Assembly (NCBI RefSeq): GCF_009296265.1
Contig: NZ_WBJS01000003.1
Coordinates: forward strand, 434,001 to 498,000
DNA: 64,000 nucleotides
Direction: 5' to 3'
Source: Thioclava sp. JE_KL1
GTDB taxonomy: Bacteria > Pseudomonadota > Alphaproteobacteria > Rhodobacterales > Rhodobacteraceae
How positions within the stretch are numbered: the first letter of the stretch is position 1; each line of letters starts with the position of its first letter. This document shows positions 17,339 to 25,755 of the stretch, in pieces. The notes under the pieces were generated by a model. It did no database searches. It saw only the letters and a list, made by a program, of their open reading frames with translations, and was not told the DNA's origin. Made by a program: the position numbers and the translations under genes.

Positions 17339-18400
17339 TCAGGCGGCCAGATCGTGGCGCAGGATCGCGGCCTCGGAGGGCTTGAGCGCCCGGCGCGCGA
17401 AGGCACCGTAGCTGAGCGGATTTTCCTCGACCTGCGGCACCAGCGCCTCGAGCCCGGCGCGCTGGTCGCGGGCGATCATCTCGAGCCGCGTGGAGGCCGG
17501 ATGGAAGCTTTCGGTTTCCAGCCCGTTCGCGGTCAGCACCTGATGGCGCTCGAACATCAGGTGGATGTAGCTCAGGCCCCGCAGCGCGCCCTCGAAGCGG
17601 ATCTGACGGCCATTCACCAGATCGCAGGCGCGCACCAGCACCTCGTCTTCGGCAAACAGCGCCTGCGCCGCGCGTCCGCGCACCAGCATCCGGTGCTGCG
17701 GCGATACGATCAGATCGCGGTCGGGCCGGGCAATGCCGAAAGCCCCTGCCGAAATCCGCACCGGGCGCAGATGCGGCATCGCATGGAGCCGCGCGCCCGA
17801 GATGTCGCGCCGACCGATCCAGCAGATCGGCTGCGCCCCGTCATCGCGGGTCAGAACGCGGTCGCCTTCGCGCAGCGCCTCGACCGGGCGGCGGCCCTGG
17901 TCGGTCTCGATCAGCGTGCCGGGGGTAAAACAGATGACGCCCGCAGGCCCCTGCCGCGCCGCTTTCGGGCGCAGGTCGAGCGCCCGGTCGACCACCCACA
18001 GATCGCTGTCCACCGGCGGCATCCGACCGGCGAACATCAGGATGCGCGTGCCGCTTTCGGGCAGCTCGATCAGCGTGACGACATAGGCGTGATAGCCATC
18101 GGTCACGGTAAAACTTTGATTGGGCGTCTCGGTCTCGTCGGGATCGTCAAGCGTTCGCGGATGTCCCACGGCCTCGCCCAGCAGGCGACGCACCGCGCGG
18201 GCGGCTTTCGTGCGCCGCTCCGCCTCGCCACGCGCATTGTGCAAGATGAGCCGATCATTGGGCCCGTCCACGCAAATCGCCTGCCCCGTCCATCGCCAAC
18301 ATGCGCCCACGGTCACGACCTCAAGAGGCGGCACCGGTGTGCCGTCGATTTCCGTCTGCGCCCATGAAATGACGAAGGTGCCCTGATAGCCCGCCTTCAT
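17339..18400 (-). CDS. Hint-domain (Hedgehog/intein-type) protein
   Basis: 353 residues. An N-terminal region of about 150 residues of unknown fold precedes a Hint module starting at Cys157 (ICFTPGTLIETDQGRRPVEALREGDRVLT), with the block SPQHRMLVRG typical of the bacterial Hint_2 family. Such proteins are common in Rhodobacteraceae, where the module is thought to cut the chain just before the Cys. The C-terminal His-Asn of true inteins is not evident, so N-side cleavage or ester formation is more likely than splicing. No signal peptide is evident, and neighbours give no hint of role. Confidence 0.75.
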   Translation of the reverse strand: MKAGYQGTFVISWAQTEIDGTPVPPLEVVTVGACWRWTGQAICVDGPNDRLILHNARGEAERRTKAARAVRRLLGEAVGHPRTLDDPDETETPNQSFTVTDGYHAYVVTLIELPESGTRILMFAGRMPPVDSDLWVVDRALDLRPKAARQGPAGVICFTPGTLIETDQGRRPVEALREGDRVLTRDDGAQPICWIGRRDISGARLHAMPHLRPVRISAGAFGIARPDRDLIVSPQHRMLVRGRAAQALFAEDEVLVRACDLVNGRQIRFEGALRGLSYIHLMFERHQVLTANGLETESFHPASTRLEMIARDQRAGLEALVPQVEENPLSYGAFARRALKPSEAAILRHDLAA

Positions 18401-18602
18401 TGCCTCGATCCTGCCCGTATTTCGCGAGAGCTTATGTCTGCCCTCTGCTTGTTAATAGTTACGGTATCATGATGAATTCGCGATGTGAATCCCCATCTTG
18501 ACGCATAGGGCAAGCGGCCTTCACCGAAACTTGCGCGCGGCCACGCTTGTCCCACGCGCGCGCAACTGCATTTTCGTTGGGAAGAGCACCCTGAGGAGAC
18601 TC

Positions 18603-18842
18603 ATGATGAAATCGATCGCCCTGATCGCCGCCCTCGCCTGCGCCGCGCTACCCTCGCTGGCCGCCGCGCAGCAGCAGCCGCTCAATGCGCTGGAGATCCA
18701 ACGCGTGCATTTTCTCGTCGGCAATGTCGACCTGTCCAACCTGACTGACCGCCAGATCGTGCAGATCAAGGAAGCGCTGGTTCAGAATGTCGACCGCACG
18801 GCGAAGGAAACGCTGATCCGTATGGCCCTGAAGAAGAAATGA
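18603..18842 (+). CDS. Small secreted protein of unknown function
   Basis: 79 residues from ATG 18603 (a second ATG follows immediately), with GAGGAG a few bases upstream. The signal peptide is MMKSIALIAALACAALPSLAAA, leaving a mature peptide of about 56 residues with LEIQRVHFLVGNVDLSNLTDRQIVQIKEALVQN. No family recognised. The next small secreted gene starts 11 bp after the stop, so both are probably co-transcribed. The 200 bp upstream is a divergent promoter region shared with the Hint gene. Confidence 0.6.
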   Translation: MMKSIALIAALACAALPSLAAAQQQPLNALEIQRVHFLVGNVDLSNLTDRQIVQIKEALVQNVDRTAKETLIRMALKKK

Positions 18843-18853
18843 GGAAACTGCCT

Positions 18854-19198
18854 ATGACGACCCGTTTTACCGCGGCTACTTTCGGTTGCAGCCTTGCAGT
18901 GGCGCTTGGCCTTGGCGTCGGGATCGCGCAAGCCGGTGTCGCGTCGCAGCCACCCGCTGACCTTGGCCCGCAAGCTCCCGCGAAGAGCTCGAGCGGGTCC
19001 GACCCGGCCTATTTCATGCCGGCCGATCCGCATCTCAGCATGTTCGATCAAGCGCGCGCTGCGGAGTTTACGAACGGGAAGAAGCTCAACGACATCGGCT
19101 TCACGCAGGTTGCCGCGATCGAGAACGCGCTGATCCATCCCTCGCTCGCCAAGAGCCGCGAGAAACTGATCTCGAAGAGCCTCGATACCGGCAACTAA
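18854..19198 (+). CDS. Small secreted protein of unknown function
   Basis: 114 residues from ATG 18854 (AGGA nine bases upstream; ATG 18839, which overlaps the previous stop, is possible). Signal peptide MTTRFTAATFGCSLAVALGLGVGIAQA, then a Pro/Ser-rich stretch (SQPPADLGPQAPAKSSSGSD) and a C-terminal half with FMPADPHLSMFDQARAAEFTNGKKLNDIGFTQ. No family recognised. It is followed by the structured non-coding stretch at 19199-19483. Confidence 0.58.
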   Translation: MTTRFTAATFGCSLAVALGLGVGIAQAGVASQPPADLGPQAPAKSSSGSDPAYFMPADPHLSMFDQARAAEFTNGKKLNDIGFTQVAAIENALIHPSLAKSREKLISKSLDTGN

Positions 19199-19541
19199 GC
19201 GGGCGAAAATTTCGATTTCTTGCTTGTCAGGCTGGGCACCGCCCGGCCTGAACGCGTTTTCGGGGAGGAGGATCGAAAACCTGCGTCGACCGGGCGGCCC
19301 TTCACACAGCGCAAGGGTGCGCGAGTTGCCCAAGAGGGTCGGCCAAGCCCGACCCGTATGTTCAGATTTCGCCCAGTTTCCGTTTCCGTCAAGCTGCGCC
19401 CGCGTTCAGCGGTACCCTCCTACGCCGGGTGCATCGAACTGCGCGAGATGAGGCGGAATTCCTCACGTCCGCACAAAAAATAAGCGCCCGACACACCAAT
19501 CGGCGTGCCGGGCGCTATACTTAGTCAGGTTCAGCGGCCTA
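19199..19541. other. Non-coding stretch with two strong hairpins and a terminator
   Basis: No believable gene in 343 bp. Plus strand: hairpin 19256-19280 (7-bp stem GTTTTCG/CGAAAAC, 11-base loop GGGAGGAGGAT) and hairpin 19336-19355 (GGGTCGG/CCGACCC). The first loop is complementary to the repeated loops of the RNA array at 45888-46419. This could be the 3' UTR of the small secreted genes or an independent small RNA; no promoter is evident. The right end holds the terminator of the aminopeptidase gene. Confidence 0.5.
19474..19515 (-). terminator. Intrinsic terminator of the M29 aminopeptidase gene
   Basis: On the minus strand a GC stem (GCGCCCG at 19509-19515 with CGGGCGC at 19484-19490, inner CAC/GTG pairs) is followed by TTATTTTTT. 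It lies 27 bp after the aminopeptidase stop. Confidence 0.75.
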
Positions 19542-20780
19542 TCAGGCCCATTCGCCCTTGCGGAAAACCGGGACGCGGGTGCCGTCGGGCTTGATGCCGT
19601 CGATATCGGTCTCGGGGCCGCCGATCATCCAATCGACATGGATCATCGAGCTGTTGCCGCCCTTGGCCGCGACCTCGTCCTCGCTCAGCTCGCCGCCATT
19701 GACGAAGCATTTCGAATAGCACTGCCCCATCGCGATGTGGCAGGCCGCGTTCTCGTCGTAGAGCGTGTTGTAGAACAGCAGCCCCGAGGCAGAGATCGGC
19801 GAGCCATGCGGCACCAGCGCGACCTCGCCCAGACGGCGCGCGCCCTCGTCCGTGTCGATCAGCTTCTGCAGCACCGCCTCGCCGCGGCTGGCTTTCGCCT
19901 CGACCACTTTACCACCCTCGAAGCGCATCTCGATATTCTCGATCAGGCTGCCCTGATGCGACAGCGGCTTGGTCGCGCGCACGACCCCGTCGACGCGCTC
20001 GGCATGGGGCGTGGTGAAGACCTCTTCGGTCGGGATGTTCGGGTTGCAGACAACACCGTTATTGGCCTCGGATGCACCACCGCTCCATTCGTGATCGTCG
20101 GCGAGGCCCACGGTCAGATCGGTGCCGCCGCCGGTGAAATGCAGCGCCGAGAAGCGCTGCTCGTTGAGCCAGTCGCGGCGCTTGCGCAGGGCTGCGTTAT
20201 GCGCCTCCCATGCGGCGACAGGATCGGGTTGATCGGCGCGCGAGGCCGCGAAGATCGCGTCGGCCAGTTTGCCCACGGCCTCGTCTTCGGGAAGATCGGG
20301 GAAGACGCGCTTGGCCCAGGCCACCGTCGGGTAGCTAACGATCGACCAGTTGATCTCGAAATTCGAGATTTTCTCCAGCGCCGGTTTATAGGCGATGGAG
20401 TTGGCCTTGCCTGCGCGCGAGACTTTCTCCGGGTCCTGTTCGGACAGCAGCATCGGGTCTTCGCCGACGATCGCCATGCGGGCCGCGCCGCTCTCGTAAG
20501 CTTTCGCCATGCCCTGATAGAGCCAATCGGGTGCGCGGTCGAAGCTTTCGTCCTTCGCGTTCTCGAACCGGGCCAGCGTGATCTGACCATCGCTGAGGAT
20601 CGGGGTGAAGGTGCCTGCGCCCGCGCGATAGGCTTCGGCGGCGATCCGGCGCACCAGCGGCAGCGCCTCGACGGGCGCGGTCAACACCAGATCCTGACCG
20701 TCTTGCAGGTTCAGACCCACCTGCACGGCAACTTCGGCCAGCCGGTCGAGAAGTTGCGGATCGATTGCGTCGCTTGCCAT
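19542..20780 (-). CDS. M29-family (thermophilic-type) aminopeptidase
   Basis: 412 residues from ATG 20778-20780, preceded by AGGAGG. The family layout is clear: EVAVQVGLNLQDGQDLVLTAPVEALPLVRRIAAEAYRAG at the N-terminus, and the metal-binding C-terminal half with NIPTEEVFTTPHAERVDG, GGELSEDE and MIHVDWMIGGPETDIDG. M29 enzymes (AmpS, AmpT, AmpII) are dinuclear metal aminopeptidases that release N-terminal residues in the cytoplasm. It ends at a good terminator and is separated from galE by 80 bp. Confidence 0.88.
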   Translation of the reverse strand: MASDAIDPQLLDRLAEVAVQVGLNLQDGQDLVLTAPVEALPLVRRIAAEAYRAGAGTFTPILSDGQITLARFENAKDESFDRAPDWLYQGMAKAYESGAARMAIVGEDPMLLSEQDPEKVSRAGKANSIAYKPALEKISNFEINWSIVSYPTVAWAKRVFPDLPEDEAVGKLADAIFAASRADQPDPVAAWEAHNAALRKRRDWLNEQRFSALHFTGGGTDLTVGLADDHEWSGGASEANNGVVCNPNIPTEEVFTTPHAERVDGVVRATKPLSHQGSLIENIEMRFEGGKVVEAKASRGEAVLQKLIDTDEGARRLGEVALVPHGSPISASGLLFYNTLYDENAACHIAMGQCYSKCFVNGGELSEDEVAAKGGNSSMIHVDWMIGGPETDIDGIKPDGTRVPVFRKGEWA

Positions 20781-20860
20781 GAGAGCCTCCTGAATTGCGT
20801 TGAGGCGCAAGATAGATGGCTGGGCGGCAGGCTCAACCCCGGCAGAGCACGAACCCGAGG

Positions 20861-21832
20861 TCAGAGGCCGAACCACGGGGCGGCATGGGACACGATCTCG
20901 TCAAGTTCACGGTAACGCGCGCTAAAGCCCAGAGCGTCGCGCGCCCGCGATGGATCGGCCACCAGTTCCGCCGGATCGCCGGGGCGGCGTGGGGCGTCCT
21001 CGAAGGGCACCTTGCGCCCCGTCACCCGCTCGACCGAGGCGATCACCTCGCGGATCGACGCGCCCCGCCCGGTCCCAAGATTGAGCTTCAGACTGTCGCC
21101 GCCGCCCCGCAGGTGATCGAGCGCCAGAAGGTGCGCGCGGGCCAGATCGTCGACATGGATGTAGTCGCGGATGCAGGTGCCGTCGGGCGTGGGATAATCC
21201 GTGCCGAAGACCTTCACCGCCGGGCCCTGCCCCGAGGCCGCGCGCAGCACCAGCGGGATCAGATGGGTCTCGGGATCGTGCCGCTCGCCGATCTCACCGC
21301 TCGGATCTGCGCCGCTCGCGTTGAAATAGCGCAGGGCCGCGAAACGCAGATCGGTCGCGGCGGCGGCATCTTCCAGCATCCATTCGCAGATAAGCTTGCT
21401 GCGGCCATAGGGGTTGATCGGGTGTTGCGGCGTGTCCTCGGAGATCGGCAGCGTCTCGGGCGTGCCATAGGTGGCGCAGCTCGACGAGAAGACGATCTTG
21501 TCGAGCCCCACCGCCTGCATCGCGCCCAGAAGGGCGGTCGTCCCGCCCAGATTGACGTCGTAATAGCGGGTGGGTTCGGCCACGCTCTCGCCGACATAGG
21601 CCAGCGCCGCGAAATGAATCACGGCGTCGATCCGGTGATCCTTGAGCGCTGTCTCGACCAGTTCCCGGTCGCGCAGATCGCCCTCGACGAGAGGCCCCCA
21701 GCGCACCGCATCGGCATGGCCGCGCGACAGATCGTCGAAGACGACGGGGGTGTGCCCCGCCGCAGCCAGCGCCTTGCAGCAATGCGAGCCTATGAAGCCC
21801 GCGCCGCCGGTGACCAGAACCTTCGATGTCAC
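20861..21832 (-). CDS. galE: UDP-glucose 4-epimerase
   Basis: 323 residues; start read as GTG 21830-21832, directly abutting the stop of the Sel1-repeat gene. Rossmann motif GGAGFIGS (9-16), catalytic YGRSK (Y142, K146) with SSS at 116-118, and LNLGTGRGASIREVIASVE near the C-terminus are those of GalE. It interconverts UDP-glucose and UDP-galactose for surface polysaccharide or galactose use. It is the last gene of a run luxR-cpaA-sel1-galE next to the Tad pilus locus, so a surface role is plausible. Confidence 0.9.
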   Translation of the reverse strand: MTSKVLVTGGAGFIGSHCCKALAAAGHTPVVFDDLSRGHADAVRWGPLVEGDLRDRELVETALKDHRIDAVIHFAALAYVGESVAEPTRYYDVNLGGTTALLGAMQAVGLDKIVFSSSCATYGTPETLPISEDTPQHPINPYGRSKLICEWMLEDAAAATDLRFAALRYFNASGADPSGEIGERHDPETHLIPLVLRAASGQGPAVKVFGTDYPTPDGTCIRDYIHVDDLARAHLLALDHLRGGGDSLKLNLGTGRGASIREVIASVERVTGRKVPFEDAPRRPGDPAELVADPSRARDALGFSARYRELDEIVSHAAPWFGL

Positions 21833-23137
21833 TTACGAGCCCCACCCTTCGCGCAGCATCGCGCCGACGATCTCGGGCGCCAGAACTCCGTCACGGCAAG
21901 CCATATCGCCCGACAATCCGCCGCAGGCGCGTTCCATCGCACGAAGTGTGCCGCGCCCGGCGAACCCGTCGAGCGGGCCGCGATACAGCCCCTTATCGGC
22001 GAGGTCTTTCTGGATCAGATAGACCGCGAGCCTCGGGTTGGCCTTGAACAGATCACGCGCCTGCGCGGCATTCATCTTCCCCCGGGCGGGCGCGATCTCT
22101 CCTGCGAGCGGCGCGAAATCGACATCGTGCCGATGCCTCGCCACACGGATCGTCATCGCGTAATTCGCACGTTCTTCGGGCGTGAACAGATCGCTATGCG
22201 CTTCAAGGAAGTCCGCCGCCCCTTTGGGATCGCGCCGGACGTTATAGGAGTTGCCGTCGCGCAAAAGGCCGACCAGATAGCGCGCTGCGGTCTTGTTGCC
22301 CGCCTCGGCAGCCTCGCGCAGTTGCGCCACCGCCTGTTTGCCATCGCCGCGCATCGAGATACCCCAGATGCGGCGCGTGGCGTCGAGCACTTCGATCCGC
22401 TCGTTTCCCGCCGCGCGGGCGGCCTTGGCATAGCCGTCGAACTTCGCCCGCGAAACCTTGCCGCCACCGAGATAGCCATACATCGCGCCCTCGGCCAGCG
22501 TCGCATAGGCGCCGTCCACGCCCGCCGCGCCTGCGCGTTCGAGAAACGCCTGCGCTGTCTTCGGATCGCGCTGAGCCCACATCAGCGTCTCGCCATATTT
22601 CCACAATCCGGTCGCGTCGCCCGCCTCTGCTGCGGTCTCGAACAGGTCGCGCGCCTTGGCATAATCGCGCGGCAGTCCCGTTCCGTAGAGATAGGCCTCG
22701 CCCAAGATCAGCGCCGCTTTCGCATCGCCCTTTGCGATCTGCGTCTCAAGCAGGTCGACCCCGCGCCCAGTGTCGCGTGGCAAAGCCCAGCCGCCGATCA
22801 GCTGCTTGCCCAACAGACGGTGCGCTTCCCAGCTGCCCGCTTCGACCGCCTGTTCGAGATAGCCTACGGCCCGATCACGATCTGCAGCGACAGGACCGCC
22901 CCAGAGGAGCAGGTCACCTGCGGCCAAAGCCGCTTCGGGATCGCCTTGCGCCGCGGCCTCCTCCAACATCGAGAGCCCGGTCTGTGGATCGGGTTTCACA
23001 TCGCCAGAGCCCCAGACGAGCGCCTGCGCGCGTTCGGTGACGTCGGGCTTCGTTTCGTCCGCGAGGAGCGGTGCGCTGACCGTACACAAAGCCAGAGCGA
23101 CCACTCCGAGCGACTTGGTCCAAATCTTGCGTGACAT
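21833..23137 (-). CDS. Secreted Sel1-repeat protein with C-terminal peptidoglycan-binding-like domain
   Basis: 434 residues from ATG 23135-23137 (GGGAGGACC upstream). After a signal peptide (MSRKIWTKSLGVVALALCTVSAPLLA) come about eight Sel1/TPR-like repeats (A-L-x-L-G-E-A-Y-L-Y-G-x-G-L-P-R-D-Y-A style), then a C-terminal segment, LIQKDLADKGLYRGPLDGFAGRGTLRAME, resembling PG_binding_1. It lies between the prepilin peptidase and galE on the same strand. Since the pilus locus lacks the TPR protein TadD, this could fill a scaffold role in the periplasm. That is inference from position. Confidence 0.75.
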   Translation of the reverse strand: MSRKIWTKSLGVVALALCTVSAPLLADETKPDVTERAQALVWGSGDVKPDPQTGLSMLEEAAAQGDPEAALAAGDLLLWGGPVAADRDRAVGYLEQAVEAGSWEAHRLLGKQLIGGWALPRDTGRGVDLLETQIAKGDAKAALILGEAYLYGTGLPRDYAKARDLFETAAEAGDATGLWKYGETLMWAQRDPKTAQAFLERAGAAGVDGAYATLAEGAMYGYLGGGKVSRAKFDGYAKAARAAGNERIEVLDATRRIWGISMRGDGKQAVAQLREAAEAGNKTAARYLVGLLRDGNSYNVRRDPKGAADFLEAHSDLFTPEERANYAMTIRVARHRHDVDFAPLAGEIAPARGKMNAAQARDLFKANPRLAVYLIQKDLADKGLYRGPLDGFAGRGTLRAMERACGGLSGDMACRDGVLAPEIVGAMLREGWGS

Positions 23138-23157
23138 AGGTCCTCCCTTGGCGGGGC

Positions 23158-23637
23158 CTACCCGCCGACCAGATAAGGCAAAGCCAGACCCGCAAGCGCG
23201 ATCGAGACGCCCATCGGGAGCTTTCCCCGTGCGTAACAACTTTTCCAACCCAAACGGGGCCCAAGCCGCGTCGCCACCGGCGCGCTTTGCAGCCCCATCG
23301 TCAACGCCGAGCCCGCAAAAAGCGCGACGGAAAAGGCGATCAAAAACTCCCCCATCGCCGCAGAGGGTACGAATAGCATCAGGGCCGCGAGAAATTTCAC
23401 ATCCCCTCCCCCGAAGGCGCGCAGCACGAAAAAGACGTAGCCGACGAGGAAGGTGATCGCGCCCGCGGCAAGCCGCAGGCTCAGCTCGTGCAGACCCAGA
23501 AACGGCGCGCAGAGCGCAAAGAAGCCAAGCGTGATCAGCACGATCCTGTTCGGAATGCGCATCTCGCGCAGATCGCTGAGCGCGACCCAGATCAAGACCG
23601 GGGCCAGCGCCGCCAGCGGCAGGAGTTGCCCGGTCAT
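23158..23637 (-). CDS. cpaA: Prepilin peptidase of the Tad system (CpaA/TadV)
   Basis: 159 residues, mostly membrane-embedded: a short A24-type prepilin peptidase without the N-methyltransferase part. The two catalytic Asp are in ALSDLREMRIPNR (about residue 21) and FGGGDVKFLA (about residue 78). It should cut the leader of Flp (cleavage after Gly18 of the product at 32661-32849) and of the TadE-like pseudopilins. Its start overlaps the stop of the LuxR-type regulator gene by ATGA. Confidence 0.88.
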   Translation of the reverse strand: MTGQLLPLAALAPVLIWVALSDLREMRIPNRIVLITLGFFALCAPFLGLHELSLRLAAGAITFLVGYVFFVLRAFGGGDVKFLAALMLFVPSAAMGEFLIAFSVALFAGSALTMGLQSAPVATRLGPRLGWKSCYARGKLPMGVSIALAGLALPYLVGG

Positions 23638-24488
23638 GCGACCCGTCCGGCTCTGGCGCCGGCGAGCTCGAAGGGCAGTTCGGAGACCAGCTGGAAGGTC
23701 AGTTCCGCCAGATTGCGCGCGCCGGTCTTGGCGTAGAGATTGCTCAGATGGGTGCGCAGGGTGGATTCCTTGATCCCCAGCTCTGCAAGCATCTGATCGG
23801 GCGACTGGCCGTGGCGCAGCAGCAGGCAGACGCGATATTCCGAACGGCTCAGACGCGCCGGGTTATCCGCGCTCAGGATCGGCGAGCCGATGAGCGGCGC
23901 GGCCTGTTTGGCGGCGGATTTCAGCAAGGTCTCGGTGAACATGCCCCGGGCGCGGTTGTGCCAGGTGCGGCTCAGCGTATCGCCGAGCGTGGTCAGCACC
24001 GCTTGCTGATACTGGCGCAGCTTCTCGGTGAAATGCAGCTCCAACGTATCGACCCAGCGATCGCTGATCTCGAGCGGGATGACGACCATTTCGACGAGGT
24101 TGCGCCGGGCCAGTGCCGAGGCGACCGCCTGCGGCACGTCCTCGTCCTGCATCGAGCGATACCAGGTCGAGCCCCGTTTGGCCTTGTCGAGATAATCGCC
24201 CAGCAGATCGGCCGCGAAGCTTTGCTCCAGCGGGATCCGGCAGCCGGATCGCGCCCTGTCATGGACCAACGCCCGTGCCGATGCGCCCGCATCCCGCGGA
24301 TAACGCGCCAATATGACGGCTTCGGCCCCGATACTGTCGGTCAGATATCTCAACGCCATGCGCAGCGGGTTCGTCCCGTGCAGACACTCACACCACTGTG
24401 CAACGGCCCCAATCATGCCCGCTTCGATAGCGCGCTCTTGCCCGGGCGAAGCCCCGGCTGTCCCATAGTCCCGCATGGTCCCCACCAT
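23634..24488 (-). CDS. LuxR-family transcriptional regulator (GerE-type helix-turn-helix)
   Basis: 284 residues, with possible starts at 24488 or 24476. The N-terminal 200 residues show no receiver aspartate pocket and no recognisable autoinducer domain. The C-terminal 65 residues are a clear LuxR HTH: LSRSEYRVCLLLRHGQSPDQMLAELGIKESTLRTHLSNLYAKTG. It overlaps cpaA by 4 bp and stands between the prepilin peptidase and the tadC end of the pilus locus, so it is a good candidate regulator of the Tad pilus. Its input signal is unknown. Confidence 0.8.
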   Translation of the reverse strand: MVGTMRDYGTAGASPGQERAIEAGMIGAVAQWCECLHGTNPLRMALRYLTDSIGAEAVILARYPRDAGASARALVHDRARSGCRIPLEQSFAADLLGDYLDKAKRGSTWYRSMQDEDVPQAVASALARRNLVEMVVIPLEISDRWVDTLELHFTEKLRQYQQAVLTTLGDTLSRTWHNRARGMFTETLLKSAAKQAAPLIGSPILSADNPARLSRSEYRVCLLLRHGQSPDQMLAELGIKESTLRTHLSNLYAKTGARNLAELTFQLVSELPFELAGARAGRVA

Positions 24489-24737
24489 CCCCAGAAACTA
24501 TTATATGTGGCCCACTTATGTGCGTGACAGCGCGTAGACCATCTCTAAGCGTAACCCCTAAATGCGTTAATTCCTAAGCTAGCCATTTGGACTATATCCA
24601 CAGCCCCCTGTGGATGATTCGATTGACGCCCTCCGCAATCAAAGGTTGCATATTCGGCATTTAAATCGAGATTTCGGCCGAAAAAATTGTCCGTAAACAA
24701 TGCTTTGGGAAAAGATCGAATTTGGAAACGATTCGAT
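24489..24737. other. AT-rich intergenic region with palindromes, upstream of the luxR-type gene
   Basis: 249 bp clearly richer in A+T than its surroundings. It contains hairpin ATCCACAG-CCCC-CTGTGGAT (24596-24615), palindrome TTTCGGCCGAAA (24672-24683), and several ATTCGAT/ATCGAAT words (about 24617, 24716, 24732, 24762). It probably carries the regulator's promoter on the minus strand and, at 24681-24701, a weak minus-strand terminator (ATTGT/ACAAT stem followed by six T) for the tad operon. No gene is seen here. Confidence 0.45.
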
Positions 24738-25739
24738 TTACTGCGCGTAATTCACGAAATATCGAATCACCACCGGGCCAACGGCGATCAGGATCAGCGC
24801 CGGGAGCATCAACGAGGCCAGTACCCCGGACATCTGCACCGGCAGGCGATTGGCCTTTTCTTGCGCGCGCATCTCGCGAATGCCGCGCAGATCGGCGGCA
24901 TAGGTGGTCAGCGCCTGTGCCATCGAGGCCCCGAAGCGCAGCGACTGGCTCGCGACATTGGCGAAGGCACGTACGGTCTCGACCCCGGTCCGGTCGGCCA
25001 TGTCCCGCAGTGCCGACTCGCGCTCGCGCCCGGCCTGAACCTGACGCTGCACCGAGAGGAACTCGAAGGAAATCTCCGGCGAGGTCTCCGCCAGCTCGTT
25101 GCCCACGCGGGTCATCGCCGCATCGAACCCCATGCCGCTCTCGATCGCGACCTGCATCAGATCGAGCGCATTCGGGAAGCTCTCTTCGATCCGCAGCCGC
25201 CGCTCGCGCATCCGGCTGTTGAGCCACATAAGCGGCAGCAGATAGCCGCCTGCGACGAGCCCGGTCAGGATCTGATAGGTCGCCATGCCGCTCAGGCTGC
25301 CGAGACGGGCATCCAGGCCCATCGGCAGGCCGATTTCGGGGCTGCGTGCGGCAAACAGAAGCCCCATGAAAATACCCGGCAGGCAGACGCCCAGCGCGAT
25401 CCGGACCAGGGTGAAGCGGCGCAATGCGCTGGCCCCGGACAGCCCGGCCTGCGCAAGTTTGCGTTCCAGCTTGGAGCGGGTCTGGCGGTCGGCGGGCACG
25501 AAGGCCTTCAGGATCTGGCCCGGACGTGCCTCCGGCGCCTTGAGATAGCCATGCTCGGCGCGCCCTCCCGTCTTCGGCCCGCCGATGGCCGCGATGCGCT
25601 CGGCGGCGCGGTCACGCTGGAAGGCGGCCTGAAGCCCGACAATCAGCAGCAACAGGCCGAAGCCGATCCCGGCGGCCAGAAGCGTCTCGGGCGCGAGGCC
25701 CATCCGAAGCGCGAAATCCTCGATCCGTGTCATCAACAT
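24738..25739 (-). CDS. tadC: Tad pilus inner-membrane platform protein TadC
   Basis: 333 residues from ATG 25737-25739 (alternative ATG 25731-25733). It has an N-terminal membrane segment, then the GspF/T2SF domain with FPNALDLMQVAIESGMGFDAAMTRVGNELAETSPEISFEFLSVQRQVQAG and C-terminal membrane segments (QMSGVLASLMLPALILIAVGPVVIR). With TadB it forms the platform that the CpaF ATPase turns to assemble Flp pilin. It is the last gene of the tad operon, 16 bp after tadB. Confidence 0.9.
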   Translation of the reverse strand: MLMTRIEDFALRMGLAPETLLAAGIGFGLLLLIVGLQAAFQRDRAAERIAAIGGPKTGGRAEHGYLKAPEARPGQILKAFVPADRQTRSKLERKLAQAGLSGASALRRFTLVRIALGVCLPGIFMGLLFAARSPEIGLPMGLDARLGSLSGMATYQILTGLVAGGYLLPLMWLNSRMRERRLRIEESFPNALDLMQVAIESGMGFDAAMTRVGNELAETSPEISFEFLSVQRQVQAGRERESALRDMADRTGVETVRAFANVASQSLRFGASMAQALTTYAADLRGIREMRAQEKANRLPVQMSGVLASLMLPALILIAVGPVVIRYFVNYAQ

Positions 25740-25755
25740 GGTCTCTCTCCCCGGC

